Source of the DNA: Lachnospiraceae bacterium | Lineage (GTDB): Bacteria > Bacillota > Clostridia > Lachnospirales > Lachnospiraceae | DNA: 64,000 nt | Assembly: GCA_910575835.1 (NCBI GenBank) | Contig: CAJTGB010000001.1 | Location: 62,001-126,000 of the forward strand | Reading direction: 5' to 3' | Part shown: positions 9,189-18,531 of the stretch, one piece after another | Layout: each line of letters opens with the position of its first letter | Numbering within the stretch: the stretch's first letter is position 1 | The notes under the pieces: model-generated | What the model was told of the DNA's origin: nothing | What the model saw: the letters and a program-made list of their open reading frames with translations, nothing else | Databases searched by the model: none | Program-made: the position numbers and the translations under genes

Positions 9189-9695
9189 TTGGAAACAGTA
9201 GAATTAAGATTTCAATATACTCAAAGTGAATATATAAGAGCAGAAAGGCAATATTTAATTTCTAGTAAAATTATACATAAATATGATATTGCTTTAGTCG
9301 CTGTATTTTTGCTGCTGTCGGTAGTTTATATGCTGTTCACCTCTTTTAGCATATTTAGTATTTTAATATTTGGATTGATAATTGTTGTAACTGCATTGGG
9401 AAGCTATTTATATATTCTAATGCCTATACTGAAATTCAAGCAAACTGCAAAATATCATGAAGAATATACGCTGGTATTCTCTAAAGAAACAATTGAATTT
9501 AAAACACAAAGCATTGAATCAGAAATGAAGTGGGATATTTACTCTGCACTATGGGAAAGCCATGATTTTTATTATTTAATTCAAGCACCACGAATATATA
9601 CGTTAATTCCAAAAAGAGTTTTTAAAGACCTAAATGAAAAACGGCTATTTGAAGAAATTGTACAATCAAGAGTAAAAACAACAAAACATGTATAA
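9189..9695 (+). CDS. YcxB-like membrane protein
   Basis: The TTG at 9189 is preferred to the upstream GTG and ATG because GGAGG at 9177-9181 is seven bases away. The 168-residue product has a short N-terminal strand region, two hydrophobic helices (starting IALVAVFLLLSVVYML and SILIFGLIIVVTALG) and a soluble C-terminal domain with the YTLVFSKETIEF and YYLIQAPRIYTLIPKR pattern of YcxB-like proteins. The role of that family is not known. Not obviously in an operon; a GTTCC/GGAAC hairpin follows at 9716-9737. Confidence 0.7.
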   Translation: METVELRFQYTQSEYIRAERQYLISSKIIHKYDIALVAVFLLLSVVYMLFTSFSIFSILIFGLIIVVTALGSYLYILMPILKFKQTAKYHEEYTLVFSKETIEFKTQSIESEMKWDIYSALWESHDFYYLIQAPRIYTLIPKRVFKDLNEKRLFEEIVQSRVKTTKHV

Positions 9696-9778
9696 TGAAC
9701 ATACCCCACAATGTGAGTTCCAGTCTGTCGGAACTTTAAATAGAGCCGAAAAATGTGATTTGAAGGGAGAATGACTCA

Positions 9779-10195
9779 ATGAAAGAATTTAGTCGAGAAG
9801 CAGAACAGATTATGATTGATCGTTTTGGAAAAGATACAGTTATAGCATTGGCAACAACAGTAAATGAAACACCTTATGTGCGATACGTCAATGCCTATTA
9901 CGAAAATGGGGCATTTTATGTCATTACCCATGCACTCTCAAATAAAATGAAACATATAAAAGATAACCCTGTTGTTGCAATCGCCGGCGAGTGGTTTACA
10001 GCACACGGGAATGGCGTCAGTCTGGGTTATTTCGGGAAAAAAGAAAACTGTGTGATTGCTGAAAAGCTGAAAAAAGTCTTTGCTGAATGGATTGATAACG
10101 GTCATACTGATTTTAACGATGAAAACACCATCATTCTGCGTGTGGAATTAACAGATGGCCTGTTGCTCTCGCATGGTACAAGATATGAGTTTTAA
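9779..10195 (+). CDS. Pyridoxamine 5'-phosphate oxidase family protein
   Basis: A 138-residue split-barrel FMN-binding protein. The pattern TVIALATTVNETPYVRYVNAYY, then GAFYVITHALSNKMKHIKDNPVVAIA, is typical of the small PNPOx-like flavoproteins of clostridia. Substrate cannot be told. Start ATG 9779 follows GAAGGGAGAA. Stands alone between unrelated genes. Confidence 0.82.
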   Translation: MKEFSREAEQIMIDRFGKDTVIALATTVNETPYVRYVNAYYENGAFYVITHALSNKMKHIKDNPVVAIAGEWFTAHGNGVSLGYFGKKENCVIAEKLKKVFAEWIDNGHTDFNDENTIILRVELTDGLLLSHGTRYEF

Positions 10196-10279
10196 ATTTT
10201 CAAATTTCCTACTGTGTTAGGTCAAGTATTATTATAGCTTATCCTAACCGTTTACAGGTAGGCTGTTTAAGGAGGTTCC

Positions 10280-10831
10280 ATGAAAGGATTTAACCGGAAA
10301 AATCAATTATTTTCCCTTTGTGGGTTGAATTGCGGGCTTTGCCCCATGTTTTTGAATAAAAACTGCCCTGGCTGTGGTGGCGGTGAAGGAAATCAGTCGT
10401 GTAAAATTGCAAGGTGCAGTATAGAGCATGGCGGTGCCCAATACTGTTTCCAATGCAGCGAATACCCTTGCGAAAAATATGATCATATTGACGATTTTGA
10501 TTCCTTTATAACACATCGAAATCGAAAATCCGATATGGAAAAGGCCAAATGCCTTGGAATAGACGCTTATAATGCAGAGCAGGCGGAGAAGGCCAACATT
10601 CTGGAGGTTTTATTATCCAATTATAATGATGGCCGCAAAAAGACACTCTTTTGTGTAGCCGTCAACCTGCTGGAACTGCAAGAGCTGCAAACGGTACTTA
10701 GAGAAATTGATCGTAAACCTGATATGGAAACAATGACGCTCAAAGAAAAAAGTGCTTTTGTTGCCGGATTACTGCAGGATGCAGCGGCAACAAAAAATAT
10801 TGACTTAAAGCTCCATAAGAAAAAGGGATAA
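10280..10831 (+). CDS. DUF3795 cysteine-rich protein
   Basis: A 183-residue protein with a cysteine-rich N-terminal half: SLCGLNCGLCPMF, NCPGCGGGEGNQSC, then CSIEHGGAQYCFQCSEYPCEKY. This is the DUF3795 signature and probably binds metal or an iron-sulfur cluster. The C-terminal half is helical. ATG 10280 follows AAGGAGG. Function unknown; orphan gene. Confidence 0.85.
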   Translation: MKGFNRKNQLFSLCGLNCGLCPMFLNKNCPGCGGGEGNQSCKIARCSIEHGGAQYCFQCSEYPCEKYDHIDDFDSFITHRNRKSDMEKAKCLGIDAYNAEQAEKANILEVLLSNYNDGRKKTLFCVAVNLLELQELQTVLREIDRKPDMETMTLKEKSAFVAGLLQDAAATKNIDLKLHKKKG

Positions 10832-10943
10832 TTTGAATATGCTATGATTTTTACACATGAATCAATGCTTATAGATCATCTAATCTTCCCTTCCCCCAAT
10901 TAAATATCTTTGAAACTGCGCCACATATTTTTGGTAGTGCTTT

Positions 10944-11627
10944 TTACTGGACAGCCTGGAGCAGATCATGGAGCTGCACACGCAGCATTATAAGGATGAT
11001 TTTGACCTGGATAAAGAGCTGATCCCAAAGCTGGCCCTATCGGGAGAGCCGGAGGACCGGCACCTTCTCTGGCTATCGCGGCCCTGCGGCACCTATACCC
11101 TGCGGGAATGGGAAGTCTACCTAGAAGGCAGCCATGCAAATAAAGTGTGGAAGTTTTACCATGAGCAGACGAAAGACCCAGGTCTTGCCTGTGCCCTCTC
11201 TATCAAAGAGGTGCAGGATGGAAAAGTGATCGGCAATATTTATCCGCTGGATTATGGGCCGCATGTGGAACGGGTAAAGCTGCTGACCTGCCCTATTGGA
11301 AAAGTAGCCGTTTTGTTTGAGGACGGAGCCAATATCACAACCCCTTATCAGAATCAGAGGCAACTTATGAATGAGCTGATGCCGGTACATGGGAGCCCTA
11401 AGACGATGACCGAGCTGCCGGAGAACGAGCGGGAGCTTGCCATAATCCTGAAACGGGAACGGCTCAAACGCTCTTACCATGCCACAAACGGCGATATAAA
11501 AGAGTATATTGACGGTCTAAAAAAGGTACCCTGCGTGGAAAACTCAAAGAGACTCGGACGGCTGCCACTCCCACTCATAAACCGCTTTCCCCTAAAAAGG
11601 AGCCGGAACGATGAAAGCCGGTCATAA
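10944..11627 (+). pseudogene. C-terminal remnant of a large conjugative-element protein
   Basis: The readable frame extends upstream of ATG 10968 (FLLDSLEQIMELHTQHYKDD), then meets a stop and unrelated AT-rich sequence, so the gene is 5'-truncated. The preserved part resembles the C-terminal region of long multi-domain proteins (DUF3849/LPD type) carried by Tn1549-like elements. The end overlaps the start of the MobC gene. High GC relative to its left neighbours marks it as foreign. Confidence 0.5.
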
Positions 11628-11955
11628 CAAAAAATCCGTCCGGGTGGAATTCGTCATGTATGAACAGGAGGCGGAACTTGTAAAGAGGCGTATGGCGGAG
11701 CTCAGCATTACAAACCTCTCCGCGTATCTCCGCAAAATGGCGGTGGACGGTTATATCATCCATCTGGATATGAGCGACATTCAGGAAATGATACGGCTCC
11801 TGCGTATCTGCTCCAACAACTTAAACCAGTACACAGAACGGGCCAATGAGACCGGCAGCGTCTACGCCGCCGATGTGGAGGACTTGTGCACCCGTCTGGA
11901 TAGTCTTTGGGACGGCATGGATAAGCTGCTGCGGGGATTGGCGAACATTTCGTAA
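11611..11955 (+). CDS. mobC: MobC-like relaxosome accessory protein
   Basis: A 114-residue ribbon-helix-helix type protein: basic N-terminus (KKSVRVEFVMYEQE), the block MAELSITNLSAYLRKMAVDG, and a C-terminal helix with ICSNNLNQYTERAN. This is the usual MobC layout in Tn1549-like elements, where it helps the relaxase at oriT. In intact elements a relaxase gene follows at once; here it is missing, and a CD1845-type gene comes next. Confidence 0.82.
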   Translation: MKAGHNKKSVRVEFVMYEQEAELVKRRMAELSITNLSAYLRKMAVDGYIIHLDMSDIQEMIRLLRICSNNLNQYTERANETGSVYAADVEDLCTRLDSLWDGMDKLLRGLANIS

Positions 11956-12046
11956 ACAGGAAAAAACACTGTTGCTTTCCTGGAATCGGCACGGTAGAAT
12001 TTTGATAGAGGGGCAAATATGTTTCTCTTTGAAAGGAGGCGGGCGT

Positions 12047-12337
12047 ATGCGTCTGATTGGTAAATTGCTGGCACTTCCCTTCGTAGTGGTTACGGGGATT
12101 CTTTATCTGTTGTGTAAGTTCCTTGTGGTGGTCTCCGGCGCTGTGCTGGGGATTTTATCAGGGATTGTATTTCTGGCGGCGCTGGTGCTGTTCTTCGCTG
12201 CCGGGTTCTGGCCGGGGCTTTCATGGCTGGTGATCGCGTTTCTGATCAGCCCCTACGGTCTGCCAATGGCGGCGGCTTGGTTGGTGGGGATCATCGGCGG
12301 TGCAAACAGCGCATTAAAGGATTTTGTATTTGGTTAA
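12047..12337 (+). CDS. CD1845-family small membrane protein
   Basis: A 96-residue hydrophobic protein with three membrane segments and the ending FLISPYGLPMAAAWLVG, which fits the CD1845 family found after the relaxase gene in Tn1549-like elements. Start ATG 12047 is preferred over earlier in-frame starts because AAAGGAGGC lies seven bases upstream. Function unknown. It confirms that a piece of a conjugative element remains here. Confidence 0.7.
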   Translation: MRLIGKLLALPFVVVTGILYLLCKFLVVVSGAVLGILSGIVFLAALVLFFAAGFWPGLSWLVIAFLISPYGLPMAAAWLVGIIGGANSALKDFVFG

Positions 12338-12345
12338 ACAGTTTC

Positions 12346-12376
12346 GGCGGGGCGCATTGGCAGCCCCGCCCTTTTT
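12346..12376 (+). terminator. Rho-independent terminator
   Basis: GGCGGGGC / GCCCCGCC stem with a nine-base loop followed by CTTTTTC, directly after the CD1845-type gene. Confidence 0.8.
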
Positions 12377-12424
12377 CTATAATTATGGCTGTCTGTCATG
12401 GCAGCTTTTTTGATTGGAATTTGA

Positions 12425-12619
12425 TTGAAAGATACAACACCAATTTATTTTCACTCGGCAACCTATGCGCATGAGCATGGGGAACTGGATCAGTACCGCG
12501 CTTCCCACAAAGCAAACATTGCGTGTAAGGAGGCAATCGAACAGGCCATTGCGGACAACTACCGGGACAACCGTTTAGGCTCCACATGTGTGCAGCAGGT
12601 CTTACAGCAATTTGATTAG
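12425..12619 (+). pseudogene. N-terminal fragment of a DUF3849-type protein
   Basis: From TTG 12425 the sequence reads TTPIYFHSATYAHEHGE, then NIACKEAIEQAIADNYRD: the start of the long DUF3849 proteins of conjugative elements. It stops after 64 codons where the full protein would be several hundred. It lies 50 bases after the terminator, as in intact elements, and ends where the repeat copy at 12617 begins. Confidence 0.6.
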
Positions 12620-12667
12620 GTGGTGAAGGAACATTAGGAGACTTTACAGCTTGTGCTGCAAGGAAAA

Positions 12668-12751
12668 ATTATCCCGAACATTTCTTCCCCAAATCCCTCT
12701 GTTGCTGGCTTTCTATGATATATTCGGGATAATCAGACTTTCAGTATAACC
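12668..12751 (+). repeat. Solo copy of the RIT-element end
   Basis: An 84-base unit runs from ATTATCCCGAA through CCTCTGTTGCTGGCTTTC to TATTCGGGATAAT and the TATAACC end. It is clearly related to the inverted ends of the recombinase trio at 40668-44301. No recombinase gene lies here, so it is a solo end, target-site relic or minimal nonautonomous derivative. Confidence 0.75.
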
Positions 12752-12804
12752 ATTTAGCGGCAACCCGGAAAAGACTGCAAAAACAAAAAAAGCGAAGGTC
12801 CTTT

Positions 12805-13176
12805 TTATTTGACCTCCGTTTCTCTGGCATTTTGTAGTCCCTCTGCTGTGGCCTCCATGATGGTCAGTTCTTTTTCATCCATCGAGTTCAGCAATCGGTT
12901 GATGTGCTGGTGGCAATCGCTTTCGCTATTTTGCCTGTCAGGATAGAAAAACTGGTCAACGGAAATGTCCAGCAGGGTGACGATCAGGTAAAAGGTGTTC
13001 AGGCTCGGATGTTGTCCCCGGTTCTCAATATACATGATGGAACGAGAGGTACGGTCTACAAGCTGTGCAAGGTAGTCCTGTGTCCAGCCTTTCGCCTCTC
13101 TCTTGCGCTTGATCTCCCGGCCTAAAGCGTGGAAGTCAAGCCGTCTTTCATCTTGGTACATTCTCATATCACCCAT
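12805..13176 (-). CDS. XRE-family transcriptional regulator
   Basis: A 123-residue protein with an N-terminal helix-turn-helix (LGREIKRKREAKGWTQDYLA, then VDRTSRSIMYIENRGQHPSLNTF) and a C-terminal helical tail of the kind seen on Tn916/Tn1549-type regulators. It points away from the following receiver gene; the 180-base AT-rich gap between them is shared with copy 2. It is probably the element's repressor. A truncated relative is at 33836-33956. Confidence 0.88.
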   Translation of the reverse strand: MGDMRMYQDERRLDFHALGREIKRKREAKGWTQDYLAQLVDRTSRSIMYIENRGQHPSLNTFYLIVTLLDISVDQFFYPDRQNSESDCHQHINRLLNSMDEKELTIMEATAEGLQNARETEVK

Positions 13177-13356
13177 ATATTATTCTACATTTCGGGTTAA
13201 GTTATGAGAACGAAAATAATTTTATGTTTTAGTAGTATTTTATTTCGTCAAACACTGGGTATAATGTAAATTAGGAATTTCTTAATATTTTCGCATGCAG
13301 AAAATAGCACATACTACACACCCATTTGGTATAATAATAAGAAAGGACAAGCTGAA

Positions 13357-14436
13357 ATGACAAATTGCAAAATTCTTGTTCTTGATGATGAACATGATAT
13401 TGCAGATTTACTTAAAGTTTATCTGCAAAATGAAAACTATATTGCATATAAATTTTACTCCGCAACGGAAGCTCTGGCTTGCATTGAGCAGGAAGATTTT
13501 GACCTTGCGATTCTTGATATTATGCTTCCCGATATGAATGGATTTTCTATCTGTCAAAAAATCCGAGAAAAGCACACTTATCCTATCATCATGCTGACGG
13601 CAAAAGATGAGGAAACGGATAATATTACGGGCTTAACTTTGGGGGCAGATGATTATGTAACAAAACCTTTTCGTCCCCTGTATCCCTTCTGGCATGACCA
13701 CGGACTGAAAATTGACCACACAGAACTGACAGAGCTTTCCAGGGCAGCCTTGTGGTACTCCGATCACATTGAAATCACAGAATCAAAACTGCATGGAATA
13801 AAAGCGCTGAGAGAATGCAGGGATATTCTCATAGAAAGCTGCCATATTATCTCCCCGGAATTTGGCTGGTCGGCAAACAATACCGTGATGCGTAAGAGCA
13901 GCGCAGAGGGCGAGTGTTTTTTCATGCGCTCTCAGAATCTGGATTTTTCGCAGGTGACATTGAAAGGAAAATATTCCTTCCAGTATATTGAAGACGCCGT
14001 ATTTGACCAGGGCCAGTTTGATACAAAGGATGCTTTCTGGCACGCGAAGAATGTGACGGTGAAGGACAGTGTCATAAAGGGGGAATATCTTGCCTGGTAT
14101 TCAGATGGCCTGACACTGGTCAACTGCAAAATCATTGGCACACAGCCTTTCCGCTACTGCAGGAACCTGAAGCTGATTGATTGTGAGATGACAGATACAG
14201 ACCTGGCTTTTGAAAAATCGGATGTGGAGGCCACAGTTTTAACCCCTGTGATCAGTATTAAAAATCCCAGATCCGGCTCTATCCGAGTCCCGTCTGTGGG
14301 CTGTTTGATTATGGATGATGAAGAGGCAAAGGCCAGTATTATAGCACTTGAACGGGAAAGGAAGTGTATGGGAGGAAATGATGGAAATAAGGGAATTTAT
14401 CGAGGCAATGAAAATCGGGTTGCCCATAACCACTGA
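13357..14436 (+). pseudogene. Chimera: VanR-like receiver fused in frame to DUF3737 protein
   Basis: Residues 1-108 are a receiver domain close to VanR (acidic pocket LDDE, phosphoacceptor Asp54 in ILDIMLPD, Lys103 in TKPFRPL). At about base 13680 the sequence switches, still in frame, to YPFWHDHGLKI and then a beta-helix-like DUF3737 protein (AALWYSDHIEI, GIKALRECRDI, DAFWHAKNVTV, GEYLAWYSDG) that runs to its natural-looking end. The receiver has lost its DNA-binding domain and DUF3737 its first ~60 residues. Whether the 359-residue fusion is made or has a role is unknown. The RBS AGAAAGGACA belongs to the VanR part. Confidence 0.8.
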
Positions 14437-14983
14437 TGCAGAAGCGCGTAAGTGCATGCATAAGCTTTCCCAGGAGGCGCTGCGGCTGATTGCAGAATTA
14501 AATGGAAGCTACCATACCCCGGAGGAAATCCGGGATATCATGGAAAAGCTGACCGGAAATTCTATAGATGAGACATTCACTCTGTTTCCGCCCTTTTATA
14601 CGGACTGTGGGAAAAACCTAACCATTGGGAAACATGTATTTCTCAATTCCGGATGTAAATTCCAGGATCAGGGAGGAATCACCATAGAAGATGGAACCCA
14701 GATTGGGCACAATGTAGTCCTTGCCACTTTGAATCACAGTCTGGACCCTGCGCATAGAAAAGATGTCATTCCGGCCCCTATCCATATCGGCAGGGATGTG
14801 TGGATCGGAGCCAATGCAGTGATTCTGCCTGGGGTTACCATTGGCGATGGCGCAGTCATCGCAGCCGGTGCAGTGGTGACAAAAGATGTACCGGAGAATA
14901 CAGTTGCAGGGGGTGTGCCGGCCAGGGTGATAAAGACGATCGGCGTTGACGATCTTACTCAAAATAGGTATAATGATCAATAA
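14381..14983 (+). CDS. Hexapeptide-repeat O-acetyltransferase (maltose/galactoside type)
   Basis: Acyl-CoA dependent acetyltransferase with a left-handed beta-helix. The N-terminal helical domain ([12 protein letters not shown], then [20 protein letters not shown]) is followed by hexapeptide repeats: [59 protein letters not shown], and the family end [15 protein letters not shown] 14381 is chosen because GGAGG at 14371-14375 is well placed; the product is about 200 residues. It overlaps the end of the DUF3737 frame. The true acceptor sugar cannot be told. Confidence 0.85.
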   Translation: MEIREFIEAMKIGLPITTDAEARKCMHKLSQEALRLIAELNGSYHTPEEIRDIMEKLTGNSIDETFTLFPPFYTDCGKNLTIGKHVFLNSGCKFQDQGGITIEDGTQIGHNVVLATLNHSLDPAHRKDVIPAPIHIGRDVWIGANAVILPGVTIGDGAVIAAGAVVTKDVPENTVAGGVPARVIKTIGVDDLTQNRYNDQ

Positions 14984-15020
14984 TAGAAGGGAATCAGTGA
15001 GAAGAATGGAGGAAATGAAA

Positions 15021-15788
15021 ATGCAGAGAGAGAAAAGATTTCCGGATAACAATGATGCATGTCTGAAATATTATGAATTGATTCTGGAACAAAAGAATGT
15101 GAGGAATATTCCCGTCGCTCCTCTTCCTGACGGATACCGGTTTGTCTATTACCGTCCGGGGGACAAAAAGGACTGGATAGCCATAGAGATGTCTGCCAGG
15201 GAATTTGTTCTGGAGGAAGAAGGCGAAATGGCCTGGAAAAATTATTACGGGGGAAGAGAAGAGGAATTGACAGACAGAATGCTATTTATCGAAGATTCTT
15301 CAGGGGAAAAGGTTGCCACGGCAACCGCCTTTTATGATTCCCGTGATACTTCCGGGGCCGGATGGCTTCACTGGGTGGCTGTCAAGCGGACACAGCAGGG
15401 AAAGGGCCTGGCCAGACCCCTTATCTCCAAGGCCCTGCACAGGCTGACAGAACTTGGCTATACAGACATTAAAGTTCCCACCCAGACAAATACCTGGGTG
15501 GCAGCAAAATTATATCTGGACGCAGGATTTATCCCGGAAGAGAAAAATGCAGTCTGCAGCCGGGACGGATACCGGATTTTAAAGACTTTAACAGGCCATC
15601 CTTCTCTGGAAGGAATAGAGCCCCTGCCCTTTGAAGATATCTGGGATCAGGAGATGCTTTTGACAGAGAAAAAACTCAGGGATAACATGCCGGATCTTCT
15701 GTACTTTAAGGCAGAGGAATGGAAGGGAAAACGAAGAGTCCTCTATTGTACAGAAAAGAACAGAGGAATCCTGGAAATAGATAAATAG
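15021..15788 (+). CDS. GNAT-family N-acetyltransferase
   Basis: A 255-residue protein with a central GNAT fold: LHWVAVKRTQQGKGLARPLISKALHRL contains the acetyl-CoA binding loop (QQGKGLA), followed by KVPTQTNTWVAAKLYLDAGF. An N-terminal extension (YYELILEQKNVRNIPVAPLPDGYRF in part) and a C-terminal tail are unusual for minimal GNATs. Start chosen at ATG 15021 because GGAGG lies eight bases before it. It follows the hexapeptide acetyltransferase closely, probably co-transcribed; substrate unknown. Confidence 0.82.
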   Translation: MQREKRFPDNNDACLKYYELILEQKNVRNIPVAPLPDGYRFVYYRPGDKKDWIAIEMSAREFVLEEEGEMAWKNYYGGREEELTDRMLFIEDSSGEKVATATAFYDSRDTSGAGWLHWVAVKRTQQGKGLARPLISKALHRLTELGYTDIKVPTQTNTWVAAKLYLDAGFIPEEKNAVCSRDGYRILKTLTGHPSLEGIEPLPFEDIWDQEMLLTEKKLRDNMPDLLYFKAEEWKGKRRVLYCTEKNRGILEIDK

Positions 15789-15795
15789 AACAGAG

Positions 15796-15846
15796 AGACA
15801 GCCCTTGTGCTCAGATGTGTTTTACATCCGGCGGGGGCTGTCTTTT
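15796..15846 (+). terminator. Rho-independent terminator
   Basis: AGACAGCCC ... GGGGGCTGTCT stem with an imperfect loop, followed by TTTTTCT, directly after the GNAT gene. Confidence 0.8.
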
Positions 15847-16038
15847 TCTACCGATGGAAGTTGTCCTACTGTGCAAGATAATAAGAGACATTGGCTTCTT
15901 TATCTGTGACAGGCACTGTGATTCGATTTTTTACTTCTTCAAAATGCTCTGTGGAAAGATCTTATTATCAATGGTAAATACTTATTAGTATAGTAGTGAT
16001 AGGGACACCAAAAGAGTGGAATGTAAGTCGGCGGTATT

Positions 16039-17778
16039 TCACGCCGACTTTTTTCTTTTCTCACGTTTCGGCAGTTCAATGGCTTCGCCAGTTTCCCCAT
16101 GATAGGCTTCTTTCGGCAGTTCTACGCTACCAATGAAATTATAGACGATCTCGATTTTCTGACGCTTCTGGCCCTCCGCGTCAACCTCTACTTCATGAAC
16201 AAGGATTTTCTCAATGAAAGTATTAAGGAGGGTCGGTGTCAGTTCCTCGAATGAGGTGTGCTTCTTGACCAGCTTCATAAAGCGGTCAATGTTAATCGTC
16301 TTGTCCGTCTTTTGGGAAATCTGTTCGGAAAGTTCCTTGATAGTTTCCTCAAGCCCTTTTTGTTCGGCTTCATACCCGGCTGATAGCTTTGCAAAGCGTT
16401 CATCCGTCAGTTGACCTTTTATCTTATCTTCATAAAGGTGCTGAATGATGTTGTCGAGTTCGTTATAGCGGCTTTGGCTGGTGTCCAACTCTTTTTGCAT
16501 TTCTACCAGCGCACGTTTTTGTTCCCGCATGGAGCAGGAAACCATCATCGTAATAAATTCGCGTTCATGTTCAGCAGCAAAATGAGTTACCCTGCGGAGA
16601 TCAGCAGCCACCAGAATTTTCAGGTTTTTTACACTGATATGGTGGGTCGTGCAGGGATTTACCCGCTTGCTATATCCGGCACAGGTATAGTATTCATAGC
16701 TTTCCTTGATGCCGGAGCCACGATGATGATACATCTTTGAGCCGCAGTCTGCACAGAACAATAAGCCGGAAAACAGGCCCACAGAGCCGATTTTGGTGTG
16801 TCGGCATTTACCCTGACGGATAACCTGCACACGGTCAAATGTGTCCTGGTCAATCAGAGCAGGGTGCGTGTTCTTGAAAACCATCCGCTTATCATCGCCA
16901 TTGATAATGACCTTTTTGCTTTTGTACGATTTTTTCGTAGTCTTGAAATTAACCGTATGCCCTAAGTATTCAACACGTTCCAGAATGTTGATGACTGTCT
17001 GATAAATCCATTTACACGGAGCCTGTGGGCAGTAGCCTTGCTTATTGCCATACCGCCGATAGTTGATTGTGCCGGGAGTAGGAATGTTTTTGGCTGTAAG
17101 AATATTTGCGATCTTTGTCGGGCCTAAGCCTGACAAACATAACGCGAAAATCTCTTTTACAACAGGGCCGGTTTCATCGTCAATGATCCAGTTTTCCTCA
17201 TCCCCCATGATATAACCATAAGGCGGAAGATGGGAGAGCCGCTTACCAGCCATCCCTTTTGCTTTTACTACCGCGCGGATCTTCTTGCTGGTGTCACGAG
17301 CATACCACTCATTGAAAAGGTTTCGCAGAGGGGTAAAATCATTATCGCCTTTTTCGCTGTCCACACCGTCGTTGATAGCGACGAAGCGTATATCCTTTTC
17401 AGGAAACAGCACTTCCGTATACATTCCGACCTGCAAGTAATCACGCCCGAAACGGGACATATCCTTTACCGCGACCAAATAGACATATCCGGCTTCAATG
17501 TCAGCCAACATTTCCTGGAAACCCGGACGATTGAAAGTCGTACCACTGATTCCATCATCTACATAAAATTTGTATCTGGTAATACCGTATTCTTTCGCAT
17601 AACGCTCTAAAATCTGCTTTTGATGTTGGATGCTGTTTGATTCACCCTCCAGACCATCGTCCTGGCTCAATCGGCAATAGAAAGCCGCCCAGGGTTCCGT
17701 ATCGAATGAACGACGAGAAGAAATATTTAGAGCATTTGCTATACCGGGCATTTTGAATTGCGTGGCTGTCCGTTTCAT
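16039..17778 (-). CDS. Large serine recombinase (TndX-like)
   Basis: Site-specific integrase/excisionase that acts through a covalent serine link. Domains: N-terminal resolvase catalytic domain with nucleophile Ser38 in YCRLSQDDGLEGES and the arginine motif SRFGRDYLQVG; recombinase domain (PYGYIMGDEENW onward); a zinc-ribbon (CADCGSKMYHHR ... YYTCAGY ... CTTHHI); long coiled coil; and a C-terminal tail typical of transposon recombinases. 579 residues from MKRTATQF; this start has GGAGG six bases upstream. Looks intact, so it could still act on any surviving ends. Confidence 0.93.
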   Translation of the reverse strand: MKRTATQFKMPGIANALNISSRRSFDTEPWAAFYCRLSQDDGLEGESNSIQHQKQILERYAKEYGITRYKFYVDDGISGTTFNRPGFQEMLADIEAGYVYLVAVKDMSRFGRDYLQVGMYTEVLFPEKDIRFVAINDGVDSEKGDNDFTPLRNLFNEWYARDTSKKIRAVVKAKGMAGKRLSHLPPYGYIMGDEENWIIDDETGPVVKEIFALCLSGLGPTKIANILTAKNIPTPGTINYRRYGNKQGYCPQAPCKWIYQTVINILERVEYLGHTVNFKTTKKSYKSKKVIINGDDKRMVFKNTHPALIDQDTFDRVQVIRQGKCRHTKIGSVGLFSGLLFCADCGSKMYHHRGSGIKESYEYYTCAGYSKRVNPCTTHHISVKNLKILVAADLRRVTHFAAEHEREFITMMVSCSMREQKRALVEMQKELDTSQSRYNELDNIIQHLYEDKIKGQLTDERFAKLSAGYEAEQKGLEETIKELSEQISQKTDKTINIDRFMKLVKKHTSFEELTPTLLNTFIEKILVHEVEVDAEGQKRQKIEIVYNFIGSVELPKEAYHGETGEAIELPKREKRKKSA

Positions 17779-17887
17779 AAAATCCTCCATTCCGACAGCC
17801 CCGCAAAATTGTAGGCTTTACAAGTCTTATTATACACCAGACAGGCCGCCGCGAAAAGTAGTTTACCGCATTAAAGTGATAAGTTTT

Positions 17888-18049
17888 TTATGAACAGCTT
17901 TCTTTACCACGCAACTCATTCTTTAAGACCTGTGCCATTTTCGACACCGCTGTTTCAGTACCGCCTTCTTTGAAGCTGGACTGAACAACAAAGGTCACGC
18001 CATTGATTTTTGTTTCTGTAATCATGGCGGGATTATTCTGTTCCGCCAT
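17888..18049 (-). CDS. TnpW-like small protein of Tn1549-type elements
   Basis: A 53-residue product starting MAEQNNPAMITETKINGVTF with VVQSSFKEGGTETA following, which fits the transposon-encoded TnpW family located just before the recombinase gene. An AGAGGAG site lies upstream. A longer in-frame start exists but has no ribosome site. Function unknown. Confidence 0.7.
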   Translation of the reverse strand: MAEQNNPAMITETKINGVTFVVQSSFKEGGTETAVSKMAQVLKNELRGKESCS

Positions 18050-18129
18050 AGGCACATCACTCCTCTCTATCATAAAGAAGCGCTGTGCCGGACTAAACCG
18101 ACACAGCACCGCTTATCTCTTATTTTCTG

Positions 18130-18531
18130 TACCGTATTATCTGGACTGGCTTTGTCCATCGGCTCACCCCCGGTACAATGGGAACATTCAGATCGTGCCG
18201 TGGTTGTCCAGCTTGAAGCTGGCGGCCCTCCGCGTTCGGTGAAATAGTGCGGCTTCTACTGTGACAGGTCGTGGCAATTTCCAGCCCACCACAGGCCGGT
18301 TATCTGCCGCAAAATGACCGCTCGGCCCCTTTGATGTTATCGTATTGACGGATTGCTCTGACCAATCCGCAGGGGGTCTTGGCGTTTGCGCTTTGTGTTG
18401 CTCGCTGCCACATTCAAAATCCAAATGCTGATATGAACGGATTGCCCGTTGTTTTTCAAGGTACATAGCAGAAAGGCTGTATTGATTATGCCTTTCACTA
18501 TATAGGAGGGAAAACGGGCAAAAGTTGATAG
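18130..18531. other. Stretch without a confident gene
   Basis: About 400 bases between TnpW and the sigma-like gene. A 92-codon minus-strand open frame (18188-18466) starts MYLEKQRAIRSYQHLDFE but has no ribosome site or recognisable domain. Best treated as noncoding element DNA. Confidence 0.35.

Larger units (their letters stand above)
12617..13324. repeat. Segment duplicated at 32412-32760 (copy 1, with XRE gene)
   Basis: Bases 12617-12791 and 13152-13324 match 32412-32587 and 32588-32760 almost base for base. The 360 bases between, which hold nearly all of the XRE gene, are absent from the other copy. Confidence 0.85.
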
